This document shows, in pieces, positions 1 through 7,589 of a stretch of DNA of 39,898 bases. The stretch is taken from contig NZ_JAQKGV010000022.1 in NCBI RefSeq assembly GCF_028617075.1, forward strand, positions 1-39,898, read 5' to 3'. The position numbers and the translations under genes were made by a program. Every line of letters starts with the position of its first letter. Position 1 is the first letter of the stretch. Under the pieces are notes generated by a model. It saw only the letters and a list, made by a program, of their open reading frames with translations, had not been told where the DNA came from and made no database searches. The DNA is from Rubrobacter calidifluminis (lineage in GTDB: Bacteria > Actinomycetota > Rubrobacteria > Rubrobacterales > Rubrobacteraceae).

Positions 1-87
1 ACACCCCCCCATCCCCACCAGCGCCAGGCCCGCAACACCCGCTCCACCCACCTTCACAAACTCTCGACGGCTCAGATCTCTTCTCAT
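1..87 (-). CDS. N-terminus of a Tat-exported lipoprotein (partial)
   Basis: Reading leftward from the ATG at 85-87, 29 codons run to the window edge with no stop. They encode a twin-arginine signal (MRRDLSRREFVKVGG, RR at residues 7-8), a hydrophobic stretch and a cysteine at residue 29 in a lipobox-like context (VGMGGC). A purine-rich GGAGAG sits about 5 nt before the ATG, and a good promoter lies at 141-170. The mature protein is outside the window, so its function is unknown. Tat lipoproteins of this look are often solute-binding proteins or secreted enzymes. The call that this is a real gene start is firm; anything more specific would be guesswork. Confidence 0.75.
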   Translation of the reverse strand, partial: MRRDLSRREFVKVGGAGVAGLALVGMGGC

Positions 88-140
88 CGATCTCTCCAAT
101 CCCCATGCCCGGTTTTGCATTACGAAACCGTTGCATAGCA

Positions 141-170
141 AGTTTAGTAGCATACGCGCCCCTCGGTCAA
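141..170 (-). promoter_or_regulatory. Sigma-70-type promoter for the Tat lipoprotein
   Basis: On the minus strand TTGACC (165-170) and TAAACT (141-146) are separated by 18 nt. The start codon is about 54 nt downstream. The assignment rests on the match to the consensus and on the position upstream of a supported start. Confidence 0.5.
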
Positions 171-277
171 GGCACGCTGGATGGAATATGCTATCTGACC
201 GTGCAAAGCGAGAAAGGTGCGCCCGCATGGGGCAGGACGACCAACCCTGATAAGGTGTCCGGCGCTGCGAGGCTCGG

Positions 278-865
278 GTGACGGACAAAGAAACTCTGAG
301 GGCGCGCATCCTGCGGCGTCGGGACGAGATGCCATCAGCCGGGCGTCTCGAGCTCAGCGCCGGCATCATGCGCCAGATAGCGTCCCTCGATCCCTACCGC
401 CGCGCGAGGACGGTCCTCGCCTACAGCAGCTTCGGCAGCGAACCGGACACCTCTCCGCTGCTGCAGAAAGCGCTCGAAGAAGGCAAAACCCTGCTCCTGC
501 CAAGGGTAGACCGCGCCTCCAGACGCCTCAGCCTCCATCGCGTGCGCAACCCGGAGAAAGAGCTCGTACCAGGAACGTGGGGCATCCGTGAACCAGACCC
601 GGACCTCTGCCCGGAAGCTTCTCCCTCCCTGGTAGACTTCGTGCTCGTCCCCGGCGTCGCCTTCGACCCCGGCGGCGGCCGCCTCGGCTACGGTGGCGGC
701 TTCTACGACCGGCTCATCTCAGAAGAACTCACCCACCACCCCCCACTCGTCGCCGCCGCCTTCGAGGCCCAGCTCGTCCCCAGAATACCCCTCGACGAAC
801 ACGACATCCCGGTAGACATCATCGTCACCGAAAAACATGTGTACCGCCAGCCCCCCACCCCTTGA
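278..865 (+). CDS. 5-formyltetrahydrofolate cyclo-ligase
   Basis: 195 residues, the usual length of the 5-FCL/MTHFS (YgfA-like) family. It converts 5-formyl-THF to 5,10-methenyl-THF with ATP in the cytosol. The C-terminal half carries the family signature: PGVAFDPGGGRLGYGGGFYDR-like sequence around residues 128-148, the glycine-rich substrate and ATP site. The N-terminus has the basic helix (LRARILRRRDEM) typical of the family. The start is GTG at 278, with only a weak purine run (GCGAGG) before it. It is the first gene before a set of folate-dependent demethylation enzymes, and recycling of formyl-folate would fit that context. A 90-bp gap with dyad symmetry separates it from the next gene, so co-transcription is not certain. 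Confidence 0.9.
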   Translation: MTDKETLRARILRRRDEMPSAGRLELSAGIMRQIASLDPYRRARTVLAYSSFGSEPDTSPLLQKALEEGKTLLLPRVDRASRRLSLHRVRNPEKELVPGTWGIREPDPDLCPEASPSLVDFVLVPGVAFDPGGGRLGYGGGFYDRLISEELTHHPPLVAAAFEAQLVPRIPLDEHDIPVDIIVTEKHVYRQPPTP

Positions 866-886
866 CCTTCCCTTACAACACATGTT
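834..886. repeat. 9-bp inverted repeat at the end of the cyclo-ligase gene
   Basis: AACATGTGT (834-842) is repeated as its reverse complement ACACATGTT (878-886) across a 35-nt loop. Each arm contains the palindrome ACATGT. A TTTT run follows at 891-894. It could be a weak terminator or a pair of protein half-sites; the long loop argues against an efficient terminator. Confidence 0.3.
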
Positions 887-907
887 ACGGTTTTGTATGG
901 AGGATCG

Positions 908-942
908 GTTGCTCTATGAGCAACAAACGTCCCGGAGGGGAC
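908..942 (+). promoter_or_regulatory. Two adjacent dyads in the leader of the demethylation operon
   Basis: GTTGCTC-TAT-GAGCAAC (908-924) is a perfect 7-3-7 dyad. Four bases later GTCCC-GGAG-GGGAC (929-942) forms a second stem with the GGAG in its loop. The ribosome binding site of the next gene (GGAGG, 944-948) follows immediately. The first element has the form of a repressor operator. Both could also fold in the mRNA leader. I see no conserved core of a known riboswitch class. Confidence 0.45.
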
Positions 943-955
943 CGGAGGCGGAGAG

Positions 956-3397
956 ATGAGGAGTCGGGCTGAAGCCGTGATCGTCGGTGCCGGCATCGTG
1001 GGATGCGGCATCGCCGAGGCGCTGACGAGGCTGGGCTGGCGGGAGGTGGTGGTCCTGGATCAGGGGCCGCTGCCGCGGGCCGGGGGGTCGACGTCGCACG
1101 CGCCGGGGTTGATGTTCCAGACCAACCCCTCGAAGACGATGACTGAGCTTGCGAAGCGCAGCGTGGCCCGCTACCGGGCGCTCGAGCTCGACGGGGAGCC
1201 GTGCTGTCTGCAGGTGGGGGGGATGGAGGTCGCGGCCACGCCCGAGCGGTGGGAGGATCTAAAGCGCAAGCACGGTCTCGCCACCTCCTGGGGTGTGGAG
1301 TCGCACCTTCTCTCCCCCTCCGAGTGCGTCGAGAAGGTGCCGCTCCTGGACGGGAGCAGGATCCACGGCGGGTTCTACGTTCCGACCGACGGGCTCGCCA
1401 GAGCGGTGCGGGCGTGCGAGGCGCTCAGGAGGCTGGCAGAGGGGCGTGGGGCTGAGTTTTGCGGCGAGACGGAGGTCACCGGTATCGAGGTGAGGGGCGG
1501 CCGGGTCGCAGCCGTCGAGACCGACCGCGGGAGGATCGAGACCCCGCTCGTGGCGAGCTGCGCCGGGATGTGGGGGCCACGGCTCGGGCGGATGGTCGGG
1601 GTCACGGTCCCGCTCGTCCCGATGCAGCACCAGCTCGTCTGGACCACACCCGTAGAAGAGCTCACGGGCGAGAGCGAAGAGGCCCAGCATCCGATCCTGA
1701 GGCACCAGGACTTCTCGATGTACTTCCGTCAGCGGCACGAGCGCTACGGGATCGGCACCTACCGCCACCGGCCGATGCCCGTCTCCCCCGACGAGATCCC
1801 GCGCAGCAGGCCCTCCGGCGGGATGCCTTCGGTCATGCCGTTCACCCCGGAGGACTTCGAACCCTCATGGCGGGAGGCGCGGAGGATGCTCCCCGCGCTC
1901 GAAGGCGCCCGGATAGAGGAGGGGATCAACGGCCTCTTCTCGTTCACGCCGGACGGAATGCCGCTCCTCGGGGAGGCGCAGGAGGTCAGGGGATTCTGGG
2001 TCGCCGAAGCCATCTGGATCACCCACGCCCTGGGAATCGCGGAGGTGATGGCCGCCTGGATCACCGGGAGCGATCCGGAGATGGACGTGAGCGGTTGCGA
2101 GCTCTCCCGCTTCGAGGCGCACGAGCTCTCCCCCTCCTACGTCCTCGCCCGCAGCTGCCAGTCCTTCCGCGAGGTCTACGACATCATCCACCCCCTGCAG
2201 CCGATGGAGGAGCCGCGCCCGCTGCGCACCAGCCCCTTCTACCCGCGGCAGAAAGAGCTCGGGGCGTACTTCCTCGAGGCCCACGGGTGGGAGCGCCCGC
2301 AGTGGTTCGAGTCCAACAGGGAGCTTCTTAAGGGGCGGGAGATCCCGGAGCGCGATCCGTGGTCCGCCCGCTACTGGTCGCCGGTGGTCGGAGCGGAACA
2401 TCAGGTCACCCGCGAGCGAGTCGCGCTCTACGACATGAGCCCGCTGAAGCGGGTCGAGGTGACGGGACCGGGCGCGCTGGAGTTCCTGCAGCGCCTCACG
2501 ACGAACGACCTTGACAAACCACCCGGCAGGATCACCTACACCCTCATGCTCGACAACCGGGGCGGCATCCGCAGCGACATCACCGTGGCCCGGCTCGGCG
2601 AGGAGCGCTTCCAGCTCGGGCTCAACGGCCCCCGCGACGTCGAGTGGATGGGTAGACACCTGCCCAAAGGAGGCTCCGTCAGCGTGCGCGACATCACCGG
2701 CGGGACCTGCTGCGTCGGCGTGTGGGGTCCGGAGGCGCGCGAGGTCGTCCAGTCGCTCTCCGAAGACGACCTCTCGAACGAGGCCTTCCCCTTCTACCAC
2801 GCCCGGCGAACCTGCCTGCGGGAGGTACCCGTCCTCGCGCTGCGCCTCTCGTATGTCGGCGAGCTCGGCTACGAGCTGTATACCACGGCCGATATGGGCC
2901 TGAGGCTCTGGGACCTCCTCTGGGAGGCCGGCAAGCCTTACGGGATCATCGCCGCCGGCAGGGGCGCGTTCGAGTCCCTCCGGCTCGAGAAGGGCTACAG
3001 GATGTGGGGCAGGGACATGACCTGTGAGCACGACCCCTACGAGGCCGGGCTCTCCTTCGCCGTCAGGCCCGGCAAGGGAGACTTCATCGGCCGCGAGGCG
3101 CTGCTGCGGCGCAGGGAGGAGGGGCCGCGCCGGAGGCTCTCCTGCCTGGTCCTCGACGACCCGGAGAGGGTGGTCATGGGTGCGGAGCCCGTCTACCACG
3201 AAGGTTCCGCCGTCGGGTACGTCACCAGCGCCGCCTACGGTTACTCGATCGGGCGCGGGATAGCCTACGCCTGGCTCCCACCGGGGCTCGCCCGGCCCGC
3301 AACCCGGGTACAGATAGAATACTTCGTGGAGCGGCTCGGGGCTGAGGTCGCCGAAGAACCGCTCTTCGACCCCGCGATGAAGCGGCTGCGGAGCTAG
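956..3397 (+). CDS. Dimethylglycine/sarcosine dehydrogenase-like flavoprotein
   Basis: 813 residues, close to bacterial dimethylglycine oxidase/dehydrogenase. Residues 1-400 form a DAO-type FAD domain (VIVGAGIVGCG, GxGxxG at 11-16; GSTSHAPG with His48 at the position that is covalently flavinylated in mammalian DMGDH). A linking FAO_M-type segment follows, then a GcvT-like folate domain from about residue 480. Asp541 in GGIRSD corresponds to the catalytic acid of the T-protein family, and a GcvT C-terminal barrel ends the protein. The expected reaction is oxidative N-demethylation, with the methyl carbon passed to THF as 5,10-methylene-THF. The start is supported by GGAGG/GGAG just upstream. 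It heads a tight run of four genes (gaps of 16, 66 and 13 nt). The exact N-methylated substrate cannot be read from sequence. Confidence 0.88.
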   Translation: MRSRAEAVIVGAGIVGCGIAEALTRLGWREVVVLDQGPLPRAGGSTSHAPGLMFQTNPSKTMTELAKRSVARYRALELDGEPCCLQVGGMEVAATPERWEDLKRKHGLATSWGVESHLLSPSECVEKVPLLDGSRIHGGFYVPTDGLARAVRACEALRRLAEGRGAEFCGETEVTGIEVRGGRVAAVETDRGRIETPLVASCAGMWGPRLGRMVGVTVPLVPMQHQLVWTTPVEELTGESEEAQHPILRHQDFSMYFRQRHERYGIGTYRHRPMPVSPDEIPRSRPSGGMPSVMPFTPEDFEPSWREARRMLPALEGARIEEGINGLFSFTPDGMPLLGEAQEVRGFWVAEAIWITHALGIAEVMAAWITGSDPEMDVSGCELSRFEAHELSPSYVLARSCQSFREVYDIIHPLQPMEEPRPLRTSPFYPRQKELGAYFLEAHGWERPQWFESNRELLKGREIPERDPWSARYWSPVVGAEHQVTRERVALYDMSPLKRVEVTGPGALEFLQRLTTNDLDKPPGRITYTLMLDNRGGIRSDITVARLGEERFQLGLNGPRDVEWMGRHLPKGGSVSVRDITGGTCCVGVWGPEAREVVQSLSEDDLSNEAFPFYHARRTCLREVPVLALRLSYVGELGYELYTTADMGLRLWDLLWEAGKPYGIIAAGRGAFESLRLEKGYRMWGRDMTCEHDPYEAGLSFAVRPGKGDFIGREALLRRREEGPRRRLSCLVLDDPERVVMGAEPVYHEGSAVGYVTSAAYGYSIGRGIAYAWLPPGLARPATRVQIEYFVERLGAEVAEEPLFDPAMKRLRS

Positions 3398-3413
3398 CGG
3401 CGAGGAGGAGAAG

Positions 3414-4346
3414 ATGAGGCAGGAGCAGAGCCCGGTCCAGAGCAAAACCCCCACCGTGCTCGACGCGATCGGCGACACCCCGCTCGTGCCGGTGGAGGAG
3501 GGCATCTGGGCCAAGCTGGAGTACCTCAACCCCTCCGGTTCGATCAAGGCGCGCATTGCCAGGTACATGGTCGAGAAGGCGGAGCAGGAGGGGTTGCTGA
3601 AGCCGGGGGACACCATCGTCGAGGCCTCGAGCGGCAACACCGGCAACGCCCTCTCGATGGTCGCCGCGGCCAAGGGGTACCGGATGGTCGTCGTCATGCC
3701 CGAAGGGATGAGCAAAGAGAGGGTCGCGATCAGCCGGGCCTTCGGCGCCAGGGTGATGGAGGTGGGGCACTTCCACGTCAACGAGGCGCTCGCAAAAGCG
3801 AAGGAGCTCGGGCAGAAGGAGGGCTATTACTGCCCCTCGCAGTTCGACAACGAGTACAACGTCGAGGAGAACCGCGAGTGGCTCGGGCGTGAGATCCTCG
3901 AACAGCTGCCGGACGGGGTCGTCCCCGATGCCCTGGTCATGGGCGTCGGGACCGGGGGCACGCTCATCGGGGTGGGGCAGGCCTTCCGGGAGGTCAACCC
4001 GAGGGCGCTGCTCGTGGCCGTGGAGCCCGACGAGTCGTGCACGATCCTCTGCGGCGAGACCGGGCGGCACCTCATCGAGGGCATCTCCGACGGGTTCATC
4101 CCCGGCATCTACCAGCGCCACGGCGGGATGGTGGACGAGGTCCGGCCGGTCGGCAGCGAGGAGGCCGTCTCGGCGATGCGTGAGATCGCCCGCCGGTGGG
4201 GGATGTTCGTCGGGCCCTCGAGCGGAGCACACCTCGCGGTCGCGCGCAGGCTGAAGGAGGAGCGCCCCGAACTCAAGACCATCGTCACCCTCTTCTGCGA
4301 CGAGGGGGAGAAGTATCTGAGCGAGCACTTCTCGGGGAGGGGGTGA
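3414..4346 (+). CDS. Cysteine-synthase-like PLP enzyme
   Basis: 310 residues, fold type II PLP family (CysK/CysM length). Lys45 in NPSGSIKARIA is the expected Schiff-base lysine. The loop SSGNTG (72-77) binds the substrate carboxylate, GTGGT (179-183) binds the PLP phosphate, and QFDNEYN (143-149) resembles the QFxNPxN stretch of O-acetylserine sulfhydrylases. GPSSGAH supplies the late serine near the PLP ring nitrogen. The family reaction is beta-replacement on O-acetylserine, but paralogues use other nucleophiles or act as beta-synthases. AGGAGGAG precedes the ATG. Its position between two folate-dependent demethylases, with no serine acetyltransferase or sulfate-assimilation gene visible, suggests a role in that pathway rather than general cysteine synthesis; this is inference. 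Confidence 0.82.
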   Translation: MRQEQSPVQSKTPTVLDAIGDTPLVPVEEGIWAKLEYLNPSGSIKARIARYMVEKAEQEGLLKPGDTIVEASSGNTGNALSMVAAAKGYRMVVVMPEGMSKERVAISRAFGARVMEVGHFHVNEALAKAKELGQKEGYYCPSQFDNEYNVEENREWLGREILEQLPDGVVPDALVMGVGTGGTLIGVGQAFREVNPRALLVAVEPDESCTILCGETGRHLIEGISDGFIPGIYQRHGGMVDEVRPVGSEEAVSAMREIARRWGMFVGPSSGAHLAVARRLKEERPELKTIVTLFCDEGEKYLSEHFSGRG

Positions 4347-4412
4347 GGCCGCAGAAAAAAGAGCGCCGCACATCGAAGAGCTTTCGTAAGAGAGAACCTT
4401 TCGGAGGAGAAG

Positions 4413-5627
4413 ATGACCCGGGTGCAGACGCCTCAGGAGAGCCATACGGCACAGGCCCCGCAGATACTTCTGTACACCAGGATAAAGAAGAGCCCCTACT
4501 TCTATGCTTCGCGCCGGCATGGGCCCGTGATGTACAGCACCTACAACCACCACTACCACCCTCGCCACTACGGAGATCCGGTGCAGGAGTACTGGGAGCT
4601 TCTGAACGGGGTGACGCTGTGGGACGTCGGCGGGGCCGAGCGGCAGGTCGAGATCACCGGCCCCGACGCCTTCGAGTTCACCAACATGCTCGTCCCGCGA
4701 GATCTGGGCAAGTGCGCCGTCGGGCAGTGCAAGTACGTCTTCCTCACCGCCGAGGACGGGGGCATCGTCAACGACCCGGTGTTGCTGCGGCTCGGGGAGA
4801 ATCACTTCTGGCTCTCCCTGGCCGACAGCGACGTCCTGCTGTGGTGCCGGGCGCTCGCCTACAACTCCCGCTTCGACGTCGAGATAAAGGAGCCGGACGT
4901 GGGTCCTGTGCAGGTGCAGGGGCCGAAGTCCCGCGAGGTGATGGTCGAGCTCTTCGGGGAGAAGATCCTCGAGATCCCCTACTACTACCTCTCGCACGAG
5001 GAGCTCGACGGGATGGAGGTCGTCGTCTCGCGCACCGGCTACACCTCGGAGCTTGGGTTTGAGATCTACCTGAAGAACGCCAGCCGCGACGGCGAGAAGC
5101 TGTGGGACGCGATCCTGGAGGCGGGCGAGCCACACGGCCTGAAGGTCACCGGGCCCTGCCACATCCGCCGCATCGAAGGCGGCATCCTCGCCTACGGCTG
5201 CGACATGGACCTCTCGACGAACCCCTACGAGGTGGACTACGGCTACGAGTGGATGGTCGACCTCGAGCAGGAGGCCGACTTCATCGGCAAGGAGGCCCTG
5301 AAGAGGATCAGGGAGGAGGGCGTGCGGCGCAAGCTGGTCGGGGTCGAGATCTCAGGAGAGCCGCTCGGCTCCTACAACGACGGCTCGATGATAGACTTCT
5401 TCCCCGTCTACGACGGCGAGAGGCGCATCGGCGAGGTCACCTCGGCCTGCCATTCCCCGCGCCTGCAGAAGAACATCGGCTACGCGATGGTCCCGATAGA
5501 GTACGCCGGGCTGGGCACCGCCCTCACCGTCGAGACCCCGCGCGGCCGGGAGCGGGCCACGGTGGTCCGGCGGCCGTTCATAGACCCGCAGAAGGAGATC
5601 CCGAAGCAGGATCTCACGGCGTCGTAA
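4413..5627 (+). CDS. DmdA-like folate-dependent aminomethyltransferase/demethylase
   Basis: 404 residues of the GcvT superfamily with the pattern of the DMSP-demethylase (DmdA) branch rather than true glycine-cleavage T protein. The features are MYSTYNH near residue 40, LWDVGGAERQVEI, VGQCKYVFL, GGIVNDPVLLRL (Asp121 in the catalytic-acid position), HFWLSLADSDVLLW and a folate-side RIEGGILAYGCDM. The C-terminal barrel with FIGKEAL follows. DmdA moves a methyl group from dimethylsulfoniopropionate to THF, giving 5-methyl-THF. Many DmdA-like relatives have other, unknown methyl donors, so I do not assign the gene symbol. It is about 35-40 residues longer than marine DmdA, mostly at the N-terminus. 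The start has a clear GGAGGAG. It shares the operon with a DMGDH-like enzyme and a sarcosine-oxidase-like enzyme. Confidence 0.8.
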   Translation: MTRVQTPQESHTAQAPQILLYTRIKKSPYFYASRRHGPVMYSTYNHHYHPRHYGDPVQEYWELLNGVTLWDVGGAERQVEITGPDAFEFTNMLVPRDLGKCAVGQCKYVFLTAEDGGIVNDPVLLRLGENHFWLSLADSDVLLWCRALAYNSRFDVEIKEPDVGPVQVQGPKSREVMVELFGEKILEIPYYYLSHEELDGMEVVVSRTGYTSELGFEIYLKNASRDGEKLWDAILEAGEPHGLKVTGPCHIRRIEGGILAYGCDMDLSTNPYEVDYGYEWMVDLEQEADFIGKEALKRIREEGVRRKLVGVEISGEPLGSYNDGSMIDFFPVYDGERRIGEVTSACHSPRLQKNIGYAMVPIEYAGLGTALTVETPRGRERATVVRRPFIDPQKEIPKQDLTAS

Positions 5628-5640
5628 GGTTCGGGCCCGG

Positions 5641-6816
5641 ATGACGAGCGGTTTCTCCTACACCGGCAGCTACGACGTGATCGTCGCCGGGGTGGGGGCC
5701 ATGGGCAGCGCCACCTCCTACCACCTGGCCAGGAGGGGCAGAAAAGTCCTCGCCCTGGAGCGATTCGGCATCCCGCATGCGATGGGCTCCTACCACGGGC
5801 ACACCCGCATCATCCGCCTCGCCTACTACGAGGACCCATCCTACGTGGTGCTCCTCAGGCGCGCCTACGAACTCTGGCGCGAGATACAGGACGTGCTCGG
5901 CGAGCAGCTCCTGTACATCACCGGTTCCGTGGACGCGGGGCCGGAGGACTCGTGGGTGTTCAGGGGTTCGTGGGAGTCGTGCCGGCTGCACGATCTGCCG
6001 CACGAGGTGCTCACCGGCGCAGAGCTCAACAGGCGCTACCCCGGCTACCGCCTGCCCAGGGACCATCTGGCCCTCTTGCAGCCCGAGGGGGGATTTCTGG
6101 CCCCCGAGCGGTGCATCGTCTCGCACGTGATGGCCGCCCAGGCCCGTGGAGCAGAGGTGCACGCCCACGAGAAGGTTCTGGAGTGGCAGCCGCTGCAGGA
6201 CGGCGTCAGGGTGCGCACCGAGCGCGGCAGCTACGAGGCGGAGAAGCTCGTCATCACCGCCGGGACGTGGGATGCAGAGCTACTGGATGTACTCGACGGG
6301 CTCGCCGTCCCCGAGCGGCAGGTTCTGGCCTGGCTGCAGCCCACCCGCCCCGAGTACTTCCGCCCGCAGAACTTTCCGGTGTTCAACGTGCTGGTGGAAG
6401 AGGGGCGCTTCTACGGCTTTCCGGTCTTCGGGGTGCCGGGCTTCAAGTTCGGGAAGTACCACCACCTGCAGGAGACGGTCGACCCCGACACCCTGGACCG
6501 CGAGGCGCGCCGCGAAGACGAGGAGCTCCTGAGGAGCTTTGCGGAGAGGTACTTCCCGGAGGGGTGCGGGCCGACGATGAGCCTTGCGACCTGCATGTTC
6601 ACCAACACGCCGGACAACCACTTCATCATCGACCTGCATCCCGAGTACCCTCAGGTTGTGGTGGCCTCGCCGTGCTCGGGGCACGGCTTCAAGTTTGCGA
6701 GCGTGGTGGGTGAGATCTTGGCGGACCTCGCCGAGAGCGGCACGACCCGCCACGACATAAGCCTCTTCCGGCTCGAGAGGTTCGCCCGGGAAGAAGCGGG
6801 GCGCGCCTCCCCTTAG
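5641..6816 (+). CDS. Monomeric sarcosine oxidase / N-methyl amino acid oxidase
   Basis: 391 residues, standard MSOX/SolA length. FAD motif at VIVAGVGAMGSA (GxGxxG 17-22). GSYHGHTRIIR near residue 50 is the conserved MSOX-family loop. CMFTNTPDNHFIID places Cys318 where MSOX carries its covalent 8-alpha-S-cysteinyl FAD. SPCSGHGFKF closes the FAD site. The reaction would be oxidation of sarcosine or another N-methyl amino acid to the free amine, formaldehyde and hydrogen peroxide. It follows the DmdA-like gene by 13 nt with a poor ribosome site, so translational coupling is likely. Placed last, it could take the final methyl from a substrate demethylated by the upstream enzymes. The alternative is another secondary amine oxidase of the same family. 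Confidence 0.85.
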   Translation: MTSGFSYTGSYDVIVAGVGAMGSATSYHLARRGRKVLALERFGIPHAMGSYHGHTRIIRLAYYEDPSYVVLLRRAYELWREIQDVLGEQLLYITGSVDAGPEDSWVFRGSWESCRLHDLPHEVLTGAELNRRYPGYRLPRDHLALLQPEGGFLAPERCIVSHVMAAQARGAEVHAHEKVLEWQPLQDGVRVRTERGSYEAEKLVITAGTWDAELLDVLDGLAVPERQVLAWLQPTRPEYFRPQNFPVFNVLVEEGRFYGFPVFGVPGFKFGKYHHLQETVDPDTLDREARREDEELLRSFAERYFPEGCGPTMSLATCMFTNTPDNHFIIDLHPEYPQVVVASPCSGHGFKFASVVGEILADLAESGTTRHDISLFRLERFAREEAGRASP

Positions 6817-6825
6817 GAGGCGCGC
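6801..6825. terminator. Bidirectional terminator hairpin between convergent genes
   Basis: GCGCGCCTCC (6801-6810) and GGAGGCGCGC (6816-6825) form a perfect 10-bp GC-rich stem with a 5-nt loop. The loop region contains the stop codons of both convergent genes, which overlap by 4 bp. There is no U-tract. The placement makes it a plausible two-way terminator or transcription barrier. Confidence 0.5.
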
Positions 6826-7589
6826 GCCCTGCGGTACTCCTCCACCACCAGCTCGGTCAGCTCCTCCATCGAGGTCTCGGCGGTGGGCTTGTCGTAGGTG
6901 ATCTCGCCGTGCTGGATCAGGTTGATCCGGTCGCAGATCCCGAAGATGTGCGCGTAGTTGTGGTCGATCATGATGATCGAGACCTCCCCGTCGCGCCGGA
7001 GGCGCTGGATGAGGTCCATGATCATCGTCGCCTCCTTCGCGCCCATCGCGGCCAGCGGCTCGTCCAAAAGCAGGATCTTCGGGTTCGCCGAGTAGACGGC
7101 CCGGGCGACGGCGATCGCCTGGCGCTGGCCGCCCGAGAGGCGGGCGACCGGCTCGTCTATCGAGGGGATGTTCACCCCGATGTCGTCCAGGTACTGGCGG
7201 GTCTTCCGCTTCATCTCCCGCTTGTTCAAGAAGCGGAAGGGCCGGTGGGTGATCTCGCGGTTCAGGAACATGTTCTCGTAGACGGTCATGTCGTTGGCGA
7301 GCGCGAGATCCTGGTAGACCACCTGGATGCCGAGCGACTGGGCGTGAGAGACGCTTTTGAGCTCGATCTCCTGGCCCTCGAGGAAGATCTTGCCCGCATC
7401 CGGTTTGTGGAAGCCGGTGAGGATCTTCATCAGGGTGGATTTGCCCGCCCCGTTGTCCCCGACGATGCCGAGCACCTCACCCTTCTTGAGGTGCATCGTG
7501 ATCCCGCGCAGCGCGACCACCGAGCCGAACCGCTTGACGATGCCCTCGGCCCTCAGGATGTCTTCGCCAGTTGCACCGTTCTCGCTCAT
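6813..7589 (-). CDS. Sugar ABC transporter ATP-binding protein (CUT2, single-domain)
   Basis: 258 residues with one nucleotide-binding domain. Walker A is GDNGAGKST, the signature is LSGGQRQAIAVARA, Walker B is ILLLDEPLAAMG, and the H-loop is IIMIDHNYAHI. It powers uptake through the permease encoded next to it. Canonical RbsA/XylG proteins have two fused ATPase domains; this one is the FrcA-type single domain. An in-frame start 33 nt upstream is possible, but the ATG at 7589 overlaps the permease stop (ATGA) and has an AAAGGA ribosome site, which fixes the start. The substrate is not predictable beyond 'sugar-like'. Confidence 0.88.
   Translation of the reverse strand: MSENGATGEDILRAEGIVKRFGSVVALRGITMHLKKGEVLGIVGDNGAGKSTLMKILTGFHKPDAGKIFLEGQEIELKSVSHAQSLGIQVVYQDLALANDMTVYENMFLNREITHRPFRFLNKREMKRKTRQYLDDIGVNIPSIDEPVARLSGGQRQAIAVARAVYSANPKILLLDEPLAAMGAKEATMIMDLIQRLRRDGEVSIIMIDHNYAHIFGICDRINLIQHGEITYDKPTAETSMEELTELVVEEYRRARAS

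Noticed and set aside
901-955. Glycine-type or SAM-type riboswitch before the DMGDH-like gene
   Set aside because: Only two short stems are present; none of the conserved core nucleotides of those classes can be identified.
1865-5162. Very long minus-strand open frames (over 600 codons each) opposite the DMGDH, CysK-like and DmdA-like genes
   Set aside because: They lie fully antisense to well-supported genes, have no family resemblance and no ribosome sites. High-GC codon use keeps such shadow frames open.
4413-5627. Naming the gene gcvT
   Set aside because: GcvH and GcvP are absent and the motifs (YNH, VGQCKY, ADSDVLLW) follow the DmdA-like branch.
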